Shown here: positions 1 to 11,642 of the stretch, piece by piece
Layout: each line of letters begins with the position of its first letter
Numbering within the stretch: position 1 is the first letter of the stretch
Assembly (NCBI GenBank): GCA_024364735.1
Contig: JAGFNQ010005654.1
Location: 62,001-126,000, forward strand
DNA from: Boesenbergia rotunda
Lineage: Eukaryota > Streptophyta > Magnoliopsida > Zingiberales > Zingiberaceae
Reading direction: 5' to 3'
DNA: 64,000 bases
The notes under the pieces: generated by a model
Told to the model about the DNA's origin: nothing
Databases searched by the model: none
Seen by the model: only the letters and a program-made list of their open reading frames with translations
Program-made: the position numbers and the translations under genes

Positions 1-1062
1 TATTTAATATGTTTTCATGCACTGCATTATTAAGTCCTTTTTGAAAACATAATTTTTCTATCAAAGTACTGCCTTTTTAAATCATATTATCTCTCTAGCA
101 CTTTCAATCTCTATCACCTTCAAAATAGTTTTTTTGAAAATAATATTTACTTGGGCTGGAGAATTTCCAGGACACTTAGGAAAATATCCTTGTAGTTAAC
201 AAGATTTCCTAGGATTGTGTTAGACTGAAAAAAAACCAAGTTAAGTAAAATATTATATTTTAAAAACAAGATGTTTATAAGTACTTTCAAAATATAAGTC
301 AAATAATATTTTTCAAAAATTCTAATATTTTTTAAAAGTACTTATACTCTTCAAAATTTACTAATATTTTTCAAAAAGTACTTATACCTTTAAAAATGCT
401 TATATTTCTCAAAAAGTACTTGCATTTTTCAAAGCTCATAACATTTTTCAAAGTACTTGCACTTTTCAAAGCTCATAGTATTTTCTCAAAAAGTGCAAAA
501 TATCATTCAAAATACAAAGCTTTTACAATATTTCTCAAAGTGCACTAGTTATTAAAGTGAAAATCTTTCTATGAGTAAATCTTTTGAAATTTTTTTCTAA
601 ATAAAAGTGTTTCTAAAGCAATATTTTTTTAAGTGTGAAGTATTCTGAGTTTCAAAATACTTTCATACAAATACAAAATACTTTTCAAAGTGAAATTCTT
701 TTTGGGGTGCAATTTAAGTACTTAGTCTTATGCTATGCTTTCAAAAAGTTATACTAAGTATTTTCAAAAAGAACCAAATGTTTTCATTGTTGCTGCAAAT
801 ATTTTTGGTGATTTTTGATGTATGACAAAGGGGGAGAGTGAGCTTAAGTTAGAGAAAATTTTCATTTTTTTTCCAAGGATCAATGAAAATCAAAATATTT
901 TTCTTCAAAACGGGGAGAGTGAGCTAATGTTAGAAATACTTTTCTCCCAAAGATCAAAATGTATTTTCAAAACTTAGATCAATTTTTTATCCCAAGGATA
1001 GTAATTTAGCCCTTTCAGCCAATCTAACTTAAGATATTGTCAAACATCAAAAAGGGAAAGAT
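1..1062 (+). other. 3' internal tail of a copia-type element, non-coding
   Basis: AT-rich sequence without a supportable gene. It carries at least six copies of the palindrome AAGTACTT embedded in runs such as TTTTCAAAAAGTACTT, mostly between 275 and 720. It ends in a polypurine tract followed by an LTR start, so it is the 3' untranslated interior of a + strand element whose gag lies outside the window. The E4 tail at 28880-29250 has the same composition and the same AAGTACTT arrays, which suggests a related gag-only element (inference). Confidence 0.6.
1050..1062 (+). promoter_or_regulatory. polypurine tract
   Basis: AAAAGGGAAAGAT lies directly before the TGTTGG start of the LTR at 1063. 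In LTR retrotransposons this tract primes plus-strand DNA synthesis. Equivalent tracts precede the LTRs at 21953 and 29429. Confidence 0.75.
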
Positions 1063-1189
1063 TGTTGGTGCAAGTTGCATCAGTGATGCCCTTCTCTAAA
1101 TGTTTCAATGTTTGACAATATACTTAAGTCAGTGATACATTGAACAAAGGAAGGGTTAGTCAAGAAAGGTATAACAAAGTGAACCAAGT

Positions 1190-1430
1190 CCTAGTAAACC
1201 TAGGCACGAAGTCCTGGTGAGTGAAGCTGGGCACTAAGACCTGGCCTAGGGTTGGGCACTAAGTCCTGGTTCGAAGAATTGGGCACTAAGTCCTAGCCGA
1301 GGGTTGGGCACCGAAGACCTGGTTCGAGGAATTGGGCACGAAGTCCTAGCCGAGGGTTGGGCACCTAAGTCCTGGACCTAGGGTTTGGGCACGAAGTCTT
1401 GGTCAGAGGGATTGAGCAACTTAGCTGAGC
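1190..1430 (+). repeat. LTR minisatellite, GGGCAC-AAGTCCTGG units
   Basis: Imperfect tandem units of roughly 30 bp built on GGGCAC(T/G)AAGTCCTGG alternating with CCTAGCCGAGGGTT. They lie about 130-370 bp into the LTR, the same place as the minisatellites of E1 and E4. Confidence 0.7.
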
Positions 1431-2078
1431 GATGACTAAGGACATAAGTAGAGACGGGTCGAGGTTCGGACGTCTCGAGATCCGAGAGTATCGAAGGCTA
1501 AGTAAAAGTCCACCCGAATGGACTGGGTGGCAACCGTCTCCTGAAAGGAGTAGGTTACAGGCGCGTTCCGGGGTGGTGGGAACATGCATCGGTTCAACCT
1601 AGGGATTCACAAAAATCCGAAGTTAGAATCATCTCATTAAGGCTAAGATTGTGTGTGTATTTGCTTTGTATTTGTGTATCTTGCAGGTACCTAGAATGGA
1701 AGACAAAGCAGGCAAACAACACACAAAGCGACTGGAAGGCAAGCTGCTAGGCGCCTCCATCAAGTAGGGCACCTCAATGAATGGAGGCAATGCAAGCTTT
1801 CATTCAGGCGCCCCCATCAACTAGGGCACCTCAATGAAAGGAGGCAAACCAGGCTTTCATTCAGGCACCCCATATGATACAGGCGCCCTGGTTGAAAGTT
1901 GTATCTTCTGCTGTAAGTTCGAAGTAGAGATAAGCGTTGACTGGGTTCAATGAGGCACCTGGGAGGTCTAGGACGGCCTGGTCAAGGGTCTTATCTGCTG
2001 CGGCGAGTTTGGCACGGAGATAAACTTTGACCAAGTCCCTTGAGGCGCCCCAGTGATCACAGGCGCCCCAATGAAGGT

Positions 2079-2085
2079 TATAAAA
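2079..2085 (+). promoter_or_regulatory. LTR TATA box
   Basis: TATAAAAG follows a series of AGGCGCC and GGCGCCCC motifs and would start the R region of this LTR. No transcript evidence is available. Confidence 0.6.
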
Positions 2086-2583
2086 GGGGCTTCGACTCCA
2101 AGGCTTAGTACAGAACTTCCAAAAACCATTCTAAGCTATCCAAGTGACGACAAAGCGCTAACGACGAAGCTTTGCGACAAGGAGGCTCCAGGAGGAAGTG
2201 CGCGACACTTCGGAGGTCCAGATCGGCCGAGTCTTCAACTCTGTTTTGTTCGGTTTGTATTTATTTTCAACATGTATTTTATCTATCTTTTGTTTGTAAC
2301 ACTTGCACTATATGACGGGTTTCTCCGCCTCCAAGAAGTCCGGAAAGGAGACCATTAGTGGACGGGCGTTCCCATGCTTAGGCCTTGGATGTACTGACCC
2401 TGGGGGGTTGGGAACCAAGTAAATCTCGTGTGCATTCTGAGTTGTGTTGTCTTTACTTTACTATTTTATTTTCCGCTGTGCTACTAACGCTCTGTCCAAA
2501 ATGAACGAAAGTTTACGAGTCTCCGTGGAAATTTTTAAAGGTCGATATTCAACCCCCCCTCTATCGACGGCACCGGTCCTACA

Positions 2584-2764
2584 GTTTCCTCCCTACTATA
2601 GTGATTTCGGACTTGAGCGTCGGAGAAGGCCCTACTGGAACTCCTTCCAGTGTATCCCCCTTATGCTCGTGTTAACTTCGCAGGCACCGGCCTCCTCCTC
2701 TCGTGGTTGTCATCCTGGGTTGCGCTTTGGTGATTCGTCATCCACGTCGTTCACTTCCAAAACA
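2584..2764 (+). mobile_element. 3' end of a Tat-like gypsy 5' LTR (element A)
   Basis: Sequence around CTTGAGCGTCGGAG and CAGGCACCGG is typical of LTR ends of plant Tat-lineage gypsy elements (recognised from memory). It stops near AAAACA at 2764, just before the primer-like site. The rest of the LTR was displaced by the LTR ending at 2583. Confidence 0.55.
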
Positions 2765-2769
2765 AGTTT

Positions 2770-2786
2770 TGGCATCGTCTGTGGGA
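2770..2786 (+). promoter_or_regulatory. gypsy primer-binding-like site
   Basis: TGGCATCGTCTGTGGGA closely resembles the TGGCGCCGTCTGTGGGA found at this place in many plant Tat-lineage gypsy elements. The matching tRNA was not determined. Confidence 0.55.
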
Positions 2787-4029
2787 AGTCTAGTCTAAGC
2801 ACCAGAAGGAACACTGCGATGGCAGAACCAAAAAAACTACTCATCATTTTAACACGAGAAGAGTTGGATCGCTTAGTCGCCAATGTCGTTAGAGGAGCAT
2901 TAGAGCAACATTAGATTGAACAAGTCGCATCTCAATGAGTGGCTCTGACGCAGGTCGAGATTCCAAGGGTGTCTGCTTCGCTCAATCGAAATCGAAGATC
3001 CACCTCACCACCGGGAGCGCCAGCAAAGATAGCCCCAAGGCACAGAAGAGACTGTTAGTAGGAGCCCTAGAGCCAATTATGTGATGATTGACTAGGGACT
3101 TTTTGTATCATATTCTATTATTAATAAAGGCATATTTGGTTATTATACTTACTTTATTTTTGTGCCAAAGAACTAAGTATAATAATGTCCTTGTGTAGTA
3201 GGTTCTTATCTACATTATATCGATTGGTTGAATCGATAGTGAGATAATGTAGAGAACACTACACTAAATTATTCCTAGTCAAGCATTAATATTTTGGGAC
3301 AATATTAATGCATGGAGACTAGCATATAGGTCAATTGATGACATGAGCTCACAAGTCATGGATATGTGATATCAAGTTGACACATGGGTATACATTAGAG
3401 AATGTGTACTGAATTGACCCGCCATGAGAAAGTTTCATAGATTGTCATATGAGTGTCATAAACTTTCTCATGTGACTATTAGTATGAATAGTCCTTATAC
3501 CTGAAGTCACTACGGTTCCCTACATAAAGAGTTATGTACTTTGGTATCGTCAAATGTCACCCGTAACAGGGTGGATTATAAAGACGATCACTGGGTATGT
3601 AATGAATTATGCGGAGGGATGTGAGTGATGTAGATGGGATCTATCCCTCCCATATGACGGGAGTGATATCTGTGGGCCCCTTGATCAAGTAGGACTACTA
3701 AAACGCATGGTCATGCTCAAATGAGTCAATATGAGATATTGAGCTCATTTGTTTGAGTGAGTCTACTCGGGGATCAAGAAACACATAGATTGATCGAGAA
3801 TGACACGGTCTATGCCTCATTGGTCAATCTAGATATCAATGATAGAAGGACAAGGTCATACATTATCACAGTCACGGAGGTTTAGTCGGATCTCGAGTTT
3901 TCTTGTTACTTGGGTAGCAATGATGCATTGCTAGATGCCGCTCATTGCTTATGTGTCTAAAGCATTTAGGCGCATTGCCAACGTCACGAGAACCTATTGG
4001 GTCACACACTAAGGACATGATGCTTCGGG

Positions 4030-4290
4030 AAATCTGATCGGGAGCCCAAGTTGGAAACTCAGGAGATCTGATCGGGAGCTCGAGTTGAGAACTCGGGAGA
4101 CTAGTTCGGGAGCTCGGGACAGGAGCTCAGGAGACTCGGGTCGGGAGCTTGGGTCGGGAGCTCATGGACTTGGTCTGGAGCTCGGCGCTCGGCACACTGG
4201 GTCGGGAGCTCGGCAGACTGGGTCGGGAGCTCGATGACTTACTCGGCAGACTTGGTCGGGAGACCTGGTCGAAAGCCCGAGAGGCCCGGT
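4030..4290 (+). repeat. GGTCGGGAGCTCGG minisatellite in T1
   Basis: Short tandem units of about 20 bp based on CAGACTGGGTCGGGAGCTCGG-like sequence. The homologous array in T2 (55440-55850) is longer, so copy number is unstable between LTR copies. Confidence 0.75.
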
Positions 4291-4456
4291 CGGAATTGCA
4301 GGGGAAATTCATTAAAGTGTTTAATGAAGGAAAGAGAAAAGTCTCTCTTCATTGGATGAAGAGAAGGTGAAGAGTCACATGAAAAGATGTTCTCTTTATT
4401 GGCTTTAATGAAGGGAAGTCAAAGAGACAAAAGACTCTTCATATTCATGGGATGAG

Positions 4457-4464
4457 TATAAAAG
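4457..4464 (+). promoter_or_regulatory. TATA box of T1
   Basis: TATAAAAG lies after the minisatellite. The T2 copy keeps the same context (GATGAATATAAAAGAG near 56020). Confidence 0.55.
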
Positions 4465-5940
4465 AGAGTCTAGTCATTTTGAATGAGAAGTGAGAGTCTT
4501 CCCTTCCTCTTTTCTTCCTATTCTCCCCCTTGGCCGAAACCCTTGTTGGGTGGTCTTGCGAACTACCTCAAGTTGCTAGCACAACTAAGGTAGTTCTTCC
4601 CGAAGTTGAGAGATCGTGTCTGTGTGGATACGAATAGAGGCATGGACACTTGAACGTGCAAGAGATCCGGTGCATCTTGAACGAGCGGGATAAGCGAAAG
4701 GGCACGCTCCAAAGGTATACACTTTAGATAGATCTATTAGATAGATGAACTTTGTACGAGTTTTTCTTTCGCATGGATCGCTCGAGGGATCTTGTTTTCG
4801 CTGCGTTTTGTATTTTGGTGCCGGGAGATCCCAACAAAGACTCCATGGGAGAGATCGAGAAAGCGCCTTTCGTTGCCTCCAACGTTTTGTGGCATGAGGA
4901 AGGGCAGGGGAATAGCGAACTTGCAAGAGTCCTCCTGAAGCCTACACCTACACCTTTCGCTCAGGACATCATAATGGACCCTATGCCCAAGCAATTTCGT
5001 AGTCCAAGAATCGCTGATTACAATGGATGGATGGACCCGGAAGACCACATCTGCAAGTTTAAAAATGCGGCTTTGTTACACTAATATACAGATGGTGTGA
5101 AGTGTCAGGTGTTTCTGAACACTCTATCTGGAGCCGCATAGAGATGGTTCCAAAGGCTGCCTTATAACTCAATAAACTCCTTTCTGGAGTTTAAAACTGT
5201 CTTTCTACATCACTTCACCAACATCCTGCGATATCAAAAGATAGCACTAAACCTTTTTACCTTAAAGCAGAAAAGCAAGGAGTCATTAAAGGATTATATC
5301 CAACGATTCAATTGGGTGGCACAGGATGTACCAAGTGCCACCTCAGAGATCCTCATCACCGCTTTCATGCAGGGGCTTTCTGAAGGAGAGTTCTTCCGAT
5401 CGCTGGTGAAGAAACCACCGGCTGGCTTTGATGATTTATTGGGATGGTCAGTCAAGCATGTTAATGTGGAGGAGGTGTAGTACGCCCGTCGAAAGGATCC
5501 AGCAGGAGTCCCTATCCAAATCTCGATACAATCTGAGAGGAGGGAACCACCCGCTCCTGCCTGGGCGAAGGACCCTCACTTCGGTAAAGATTATTGGAAC
5601 TACAAAAAGAAGCTAGTGGAAACCATACACCGAAGGAGCTGAAACGCCAAAGAAGTACTACAACATTCATGGCAGTACTATCCACTCCATGGAGGAGTGT
5701 TACACTCTGAGGGAGAGGAGGTCCAAGGATGCGCACACTAAGCCACACAAAAGTGGAGCAATGCGGGGTATCGATGAAGGTCTCCTCAGCGAAGCCCTCC
5801 TCCTCGTCAATGACAGCTGGGGGAGGATAGATCCAGGCGTCGATCCCGGTCGCCCTTGAGAGGAAGAAACCGAGAGATGGTGCCCCACCGGACTATCTCC
5901 TCGGAAAGAGATCCCAAGAAAGGTAAAGCTCTGGCTTGGG

Positions 5941-8339
5941 TGTTGGGACCGGGTGCATGTTGACATGGATGCGGGTTCGTAATTTTAAAATTAATTACGT
6001 GCAGTGGAAGGTTTAGCATAAATAATTTCTCAAATTATTTAACTACACATCTAAGCATGCAACCTTATGTTATGTAGACATGATCATATATTTAAAATTT
6101 TGCAGAAATGTAAACTAATTTACTTGTTACCTCGCGTAACTCGATGAAAGGGACGAGATCCAACCGTAAGCGTCCCTCGGAAGCTCCGCCTCTATTCGCA
6201 TCCACGCTGAGTATCTTCGGGATGACTTCGCAAAGCCACGAGTTTCGTGTTCTCGAGAACTACTAGATTCTCCGAGAATGCGACAAGAAAAACCAAGAGT
6301 GAAGTAATCACATCGGAAAAACTCACCACCAATGTTGGTCGGAATCACAATTTCGGCGAGGAGGAGGAAGATGACTTGCGTCCAATCCCAAGGTGATGAT
6401 GGCCGGAGAGGAAGATCGTCCCAACGGAAGAACTTCGTCGCCTCGGTGCTTCTCCTTGTCCTCACGGCAAGAAGAAGGGAGAAGAAGGGAGAGGCCGGCC
6501 AAGAGAAAGAACGGAGGAGATGGAGAGAGCCCAAGCAAGAATACTTTGATTATTTCGAATGAATTCCAAGCCTTGCCTTGGGTCCTTTATATAGTGGCCT
6601 CTCAACCGCCAAGTCTCTTTTTTCTTATGGAATAAATTTTCATAAGAAATTTATTATATAAATTTTCTATGACTTATTCCATCATGCCAAGTCTTGATTT
6701 TATATCATGGTTAAAATCATATTTTAATTCATGATAAAAATCAACCAAGTCTCCTTTTCTTATGGAATAAATTTTTATACGAAATTTATCATATAAATTT
6801 CTTTATATAAATTTCTTTGTCATGGTAAATCAATCCATGATTGTTTTTATAAAATAAAATAAACCAATCCATGGTTCATTTTAATTTCTATGAAAAATAA
6901 ATTTTATATAAATTTCTTTATATAAATTTCTTTATCATGGTAAATCAATCCATGATTGATTTTATAAAATAAAATAAACCAAACCTTGGTTTATATAAAA
7001 ATTTATATCATCCATAATTTTATAAAACAAACCACACTTGATTTATTTTATAAATTGAACCAAACAATTTGGTTCCCTCCCTTTGTTGTGGCCGGCCAAG
7101 CAAAGAGGGTGGGGACCCTCTTTGGCCGACCTATCCAAGCCACACCCCAATGAATTAAACTCATTTAATTCATCTATTAAGTCTTCAAAAGACTTAGCCA
7201 TTTTACGCTTCCGATGCGTCTCTGAAAAATTCAGATTCGACTTATCGTTTGGCTCAACCAAACTTAATCTCTCTTGATTGGAAAATCCAATTTTCAACTC
7301 GTTTTAAATCCCTCGGATTACTCGTAGTGCCTCTGACTAAATAGGCTTTCGATTTATGTTGGCCGTCTATAATTAATCAATTATAGAACGATCATGAGTG
7401 GCACCTAGTAGTACATCATGATCCCCAATTAATCGAAAGATCAACGGTTGACCTCAGAAACAATTCTGAAACCCTTCAGCAGCTATAATGAATCGTGCCC
7501 CATTCCCTTCACCATCTTCTACCCACTTGGTTCAGGACATGGTCTATGTGTGTCAGTCCCCACTAGGCTGACTACGTCACACCTAGCCCAAGTAACGTTT
7601 TCTCGTCCTACGGATTCTAATTACTCTCATGTATCTTAGAGATTCATACTCAGAACATGTCATGCTCTGGCCAGAGGCTTCGAGTAACAATCCGACGATA
7701 GGCCTTGGGTATACATCTCCTCGCAAGGAGTGGTGAATCCATTGTAGGTTGTTCAAACATCTTCGGGCACTTCGGCTTATACCCAATCATCCTGGGTCCA
7801 CACCTCCTTGGAGATGCTTACTTAAGATGTCAAAGTATACGTCTCCATGACCAAGATGACTTGAACACCGCAAGTCAAAGGAACATCGCACTTAAGCTAC
7901 AGTAAGAACTTCATTGACATATCTATATGTAGACTATCATATGAAGTTTTACAGCCAGCCACTCCAATGAACTAGTTCCCTTAACTAGCATTCATGTTTA
8001 TCACCGGACATCCCAATGTCACCAGCCAGCGAGAATCAGCTGATTAGAGAATAACCCATGCTAGTCTCAACAGAATTGATAGTGTCCGTATTTATCAATT
8101 CATCGACTAGGGACAATTTCAGTACTTCACAATTGCACATGTAGAGATAATCACTAGTTGTGAATTCATCACAAATTCTCTCATGCTGTGAATTGTATTA
8201 CGGACATTCAGTAAATGAGTTTAAGATCTCAATCAAATATATAAACATGTATACTCAAATAGTGAATATTCATTTATTAAAATAAATGATTACAATCATA
8301 AGGCGATTGCCTTAGGACACTTTTCTCATATCACTAACA
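5941..8339 (-). mobile_element. 3' LTR of copia element B
   Basis: A 2399-bp LTR. Read on the minus strand it starts TGTTAGTGATATGAGA at 8339 and ends GGTCCCAACA at 5941. The minus-strand polypurine tract and pol lie directly to its right. Two other copies occur: a solo LTR at 45964-47725 and a 5' LTR at 59421-61667. AT-rich repeats based on ATTTATATAAAG fill the U3 part. The left flank is the gag of gypsy A. Confidence 0.85.
6586..6593 (-). promoter_or_regulatory. TATA box of B LTR
   Basis: TATATAAA on the minus strand. The same sequence and context recur in the other B-family LTRs at 46562-46569 (minus) and 61069-61076 (plus). Confidence 0.6.
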
Positions 8340-8352
8340 AACTCCCACTTGG
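8340..8352 (-). promoter_or_regulatory. polypurine tract of element B
   Basis: On the minus strand CCAAGTGGGAGTT sits between the pol stop codon (8354-8356) and the LTR start. AAGTGGGAG is the usual copia form of this tract, and element C has it too. Confidence 0.75.
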
Positions 8353-8353
8353 C

Positions 8354-11300
8354 CTAATGCCAATCACTACGATATCCAATACCATAGGCTCTAACATTAC
8401 CCTCAAACTTGCTTTGAGGCAAGGCCTTAGTTAAAGGATCCGTTAAATTCCTTTCAGTGGGAATTTTCTCAATTTGTATATCATTCCTAATTATAATCTC
8501 TCTGATCAGATGATAGCGGCGAAGCACATGTTTGGATCGTTGATGAGACCTTGGTTCCTTCGCTTGTGCAACAGCTCCATTGTCGTCGCAATAAACCGGT
8601 ATTGCTTCATCAATGGTTGGAACCACACCAAGTTCTGAGACAAACTTCTTGATCCAGACTGCTTCCTTTGCTGCTTCCGAAGCAGCAATATATTCCGCTT
8701 CCGTGGTAGAATCCGCTACGGTGTCTTGCTTGGAACTCTTCCAACTTATTGCACCTCTATTCAAAATAAATACGTATCCAGACTGAGATTTGGAGACATC
8801 CTTATCTGTCTGGAAACTGGTATCTGTATACCCACGTATTACCATATCACCTTCTCCATATATTAGGAACACATCCTTAGTTCTTCTCAAGTACTTGAGG
8901 ATTGTCTTGACAGCCGCCCAATGATCCATTCCTGGATCAGACTGGTATCTGCTTGTGACGCTCAGAGCATACGATACATCGGGCCTAGTACATAGCATAC
9001 ATGATAGATCCTATCGCGGATGCATAAGGAATCTTATTCATGCAAATCCTCTCGTCTTCTGTGCGCGGACACATAGACTTCGAAAGGTTGATCCCATGCC
9101 TGATGGGAAGGTAACCTTTCTTGGATTCTGACATGCTAAACTCTTTTAGCACTCGGTCTATATATGTAGACTGCGAAAGACCAAGCAATCGTTTTGATCT
9201 ATCTCTATAGATTCTAATCCCAAGGATATAGGTTGCTTCTCCCAGGTCTTTCATGGAGAAAGTTTTGGATGACCAAATTTTAACTGCCTGTAAGACTGAT
9301 ATATCGTTTCCTATAAGTAATATGTCATCGACATATAACACTAGGAATACGACTGCACTCCCACTAACCTTCTTCTACACACAAGGTTCATCAGGATTTT
9401 GTGAGAAATCAAACTCTTTGATTGTCTCATCAAAACGGATGTTCCAGCTCCTGGATGCTTGCTTTAGTCCATATATGGATCGTCGAAGCTTGCATACTTT
9501 GGTTTTATCAACCGATGTGAAACCTTCAGGTTGTATCATGTATACATCCTCAAGTAGGTTTCCATTAAGGAAAGCTGTTTTCACATCCATTTGCCATATC
9601 TCATAATCATAATGAGCTGCTATGGCCAGGAGCATCCGAATGGATTTAAGCATAGCTACTGGTGAATAGGTTTCGTCATAATCAATTCCTTGTTTCTGAC
9701 GATATCCTTTTGCCACTAATCTAGCCTTAAAGGTAACCCACATTACCTTCCATGTCGGTTTTCTTCTTGAAAACCCACTTGCACCCTATGGGCTTAATCC
9801 CTTCAGGTGGGTTAACCATGTCCCATACTTGATTTTCGTACATGGAATCCATTTCCGACTTTATGGCTTCAAGCCATTTATCCCTTTCTGAATTTTTCAG
9901 AACATCTTCATAACTTATAGGTTCGTCATCGCTAATGAGTAACACGTCGTTCGAATCACATATGAGAAATCCATATCTCTTTGAAATATTGCGTGTCCTA
10001 TCAGACCTACGAAGAAGTGGTGTTATTTTAGGTTCAACTGATAGCTCATCATTATGAGTTATCGGTTGTGGGTCTAGACTAGGTGTCTCTGTAATGTCTA
10101 TTGGAGTTTCTTGAACTTCTTCAAGTTCAATGCTACTCCCACTGTTTTCTTGTAAAAGAAATTCTTTTTCTAGAAATACAGCATGCCTTGAAACAAACAC
10201 CTTTTGTTCCAAAGGATGATAGAATTGGTAACCCTTCGTTTCCTTAGGGTATCCAATAAATAGACATTTATCAGACTTAGCATCCAATTTGTCTGATATA
10301 GTCCACTTTACATAAGCAGGACAACCCCATATCTTTAGGTGAGATAAATGAGGTTTCTTACTATTCCACGTCTCATATGGAGTAGTAGAGACTACCTTGG
10401 TCGGGACTCTGTTTAGCAAGTAAACAGCTGTCTTAAGCGCATAGCCCCAAAAGGATTTTGGATGAGTTGCATGATTCATCATAGATCTAACCATGTCCAT
10501 CAAGGTTCGGTTACGCCTCTCAGATACACCATTATGCTGTGGTGTATATGGCGGAGTCCATTGAGACAATATTCCATTGTCCCTAAGATAATCTTGAAAC
10601 TCTTGACTTAAGTATTCACCACCTCGATCGGATCGAAGTATCTTAATACTTTTGCCAAGTTGTTTCTCTACTTCACTTCTGAACTCTTTGAATTTCTCAA
10701 AAGCTTCAGATTTGTGTTTCATTAAGAACACATACCCGAATCGTGAGTGATCATCGATAAAGGTAATGAAGTAGCTGTAGCCTCCTTGTGCAAGAGTTGA
10801 CATTGGTTCACATACATCAGTATATATTAGACCAAGTAATTCTCCCACTAGTTTACCTTTTCTGGAAAAGGGTAATTTGGTCATCTTGCCTTTTAAGCAT
10901 GATTCGCATGTATCAAATGAACCGAGTTCAAATGATTCCAGAATTCCACATCGGTGTAATTTGGTCATGCGTTTCTTACTTACATGGCCAAGATGACAAG
11001 GCCACGTATAGGAGTCTATTTGATTATCTATTCGAGCACGTTTGTTGCTAACTTTGATATTGAAAATGTCACCGGATAAATCTAACGTGTAGATACAATT
11101 GCATAATGTTCCGGTCTTATAAAGAACACCATTTAAAGTTATGTAACAACAATTGTTACTAAAAGTTAAATGGTAACCCTTTTCATTCAAGCATGAAATA
11201 GATACAATGTTCTTTATTAACGAAGGAACAAAATAACAATTATCCAATTCTAAGACAAGTCCAGTAGGGAGCTTTAGCAAATATGTTCCGATGGAAATAG

Positions 11301-11642
11301 CAGCAATCTTTGCTCCATTTCCAACTCGCAAACTCGCTTCTCCCTTGACGAGTCTTCTTCTATTCCTTAGTCCCTGTATGTCATTACAATATGTGAGCTA
11401 CACCTAGTATCAAGTACCCAGGTGTACAAGGAAATAGAGTGACATTCAATAACGAAGATGCCTGAAGAGGATGGGGCATCAGATGCCTTCTTCTTCAAGG
11501 ACTCAAGATAAACCTTGTAGTTTCTTCGTCAGTGGCCCTCCTTGCCGCAGTGATGGCAAGTGCCTTTTCGTGCCTTTGCAATCCTTTTGTCCTTAGTTAA
11601 CTTATTGGTGTCCAAAATGGAACGCAAATTCAGAGAAGACAA
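8354..11642 (-). pseudogene. gag-pol: copia gag-pol of element B, frameshifted and internally deleted
   Basis: From right to left: a gag N-terminus (NLRSILDTNKLT, about 11593-11632) joins directly to a damaged zinc knuckle (CHHCGKEGH, stop where W is usual, last Cys replaced by Tyr), so most of gag is deleted. Protease reads WVLDTRCSSHI near 11403-11426, with R where G is usual. Integrase and the start of RT run from about 11331 to 9738 with CESC, YTDV, LRSDRGGEY and VSERRNRT. One extra base at 9737-9739 shifts the frame into RT (WQMDVKTAFLNG, KQASRSW). A stop lies at 9375. The YVDD catalytic box near 9330 is intact. About five bases are missing near 8990 before the RT end and RNase H (8998-8354, EAEYIAASEAAKEAVW). 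The start position of gag reads TTG. The element cannot act on its own. Confidence 0.9.

Larger units (their letters stand above)
1063..2583 (+). mobile_element. 3' LTR of a copia-type element
   Basis: A 1521-bp LTR that begins TGTTGGTGCAAG and ends GGTCCTACA. A polypurine tract precedes it, so it is the 3' LTR of the element whose tail fills 1-1062. It contains a minisatellite (about 1190-1430), a block of AGGCGCC-type motifs (about 1747-2070) and a TATA box at 2079-2085. The ends match solo LTR S (56465-58004) in sequence and length, so the two are probably related. The right flank is the end of a gypsy LTR, so this element inserted there. The partner 5' LTR is outside the window and the TSD cannot be checked. 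Confidence 0.8.
3053..4836 (+). mobile_element. solo LTR T1 (copia-type)
   Basis: A 1784-bp LTR from TGTTAGTAGGAGCC to CCCAACA with no internal region. It is flanked by GAGAC (3048-3052) and AAGAC (4837-4841), a 5-bp duplication with one change. It contains a CAGACTGGGTCGGGAGCT minisatellite (about 4030-4290) and a TATA box at 4457-4464. T2 at 43488-56392 is a second copy. The family looks like an Angela/Tork-type copia LTR (inference from remembered sequence character). Confidence 0.85.
2819..5940 (+). pseudogene. gag: Tat-like gypsy gag (element A), split by solo LTR T1
   Basis: The ATG at 2819 opens a gypsy gag (MAEPKKLLIIL). Stops follow at 2912 and shortly after. At 3052 the frame is interrupted by solo LTR T1 and resumes at 4842, directly after the second TSD copy (4837-4841). 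Removing one LTR plus one TSD keeps frame across the junction (RHRRD then SMGEIEK). The segment after T1 carries the retrotransposon-gag core (MPKQFRSPRI, WMDPEDH, LKDYIQRFN, KKPPAGFDDL). Further stops occur, the first at 5082. At 5940 the gag is cut by the 3' LTR of copia B. The same gag family occurs on the minus strand at 58005-58527, 56393-56464 and 43174-43487. Confidence 0.8.
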
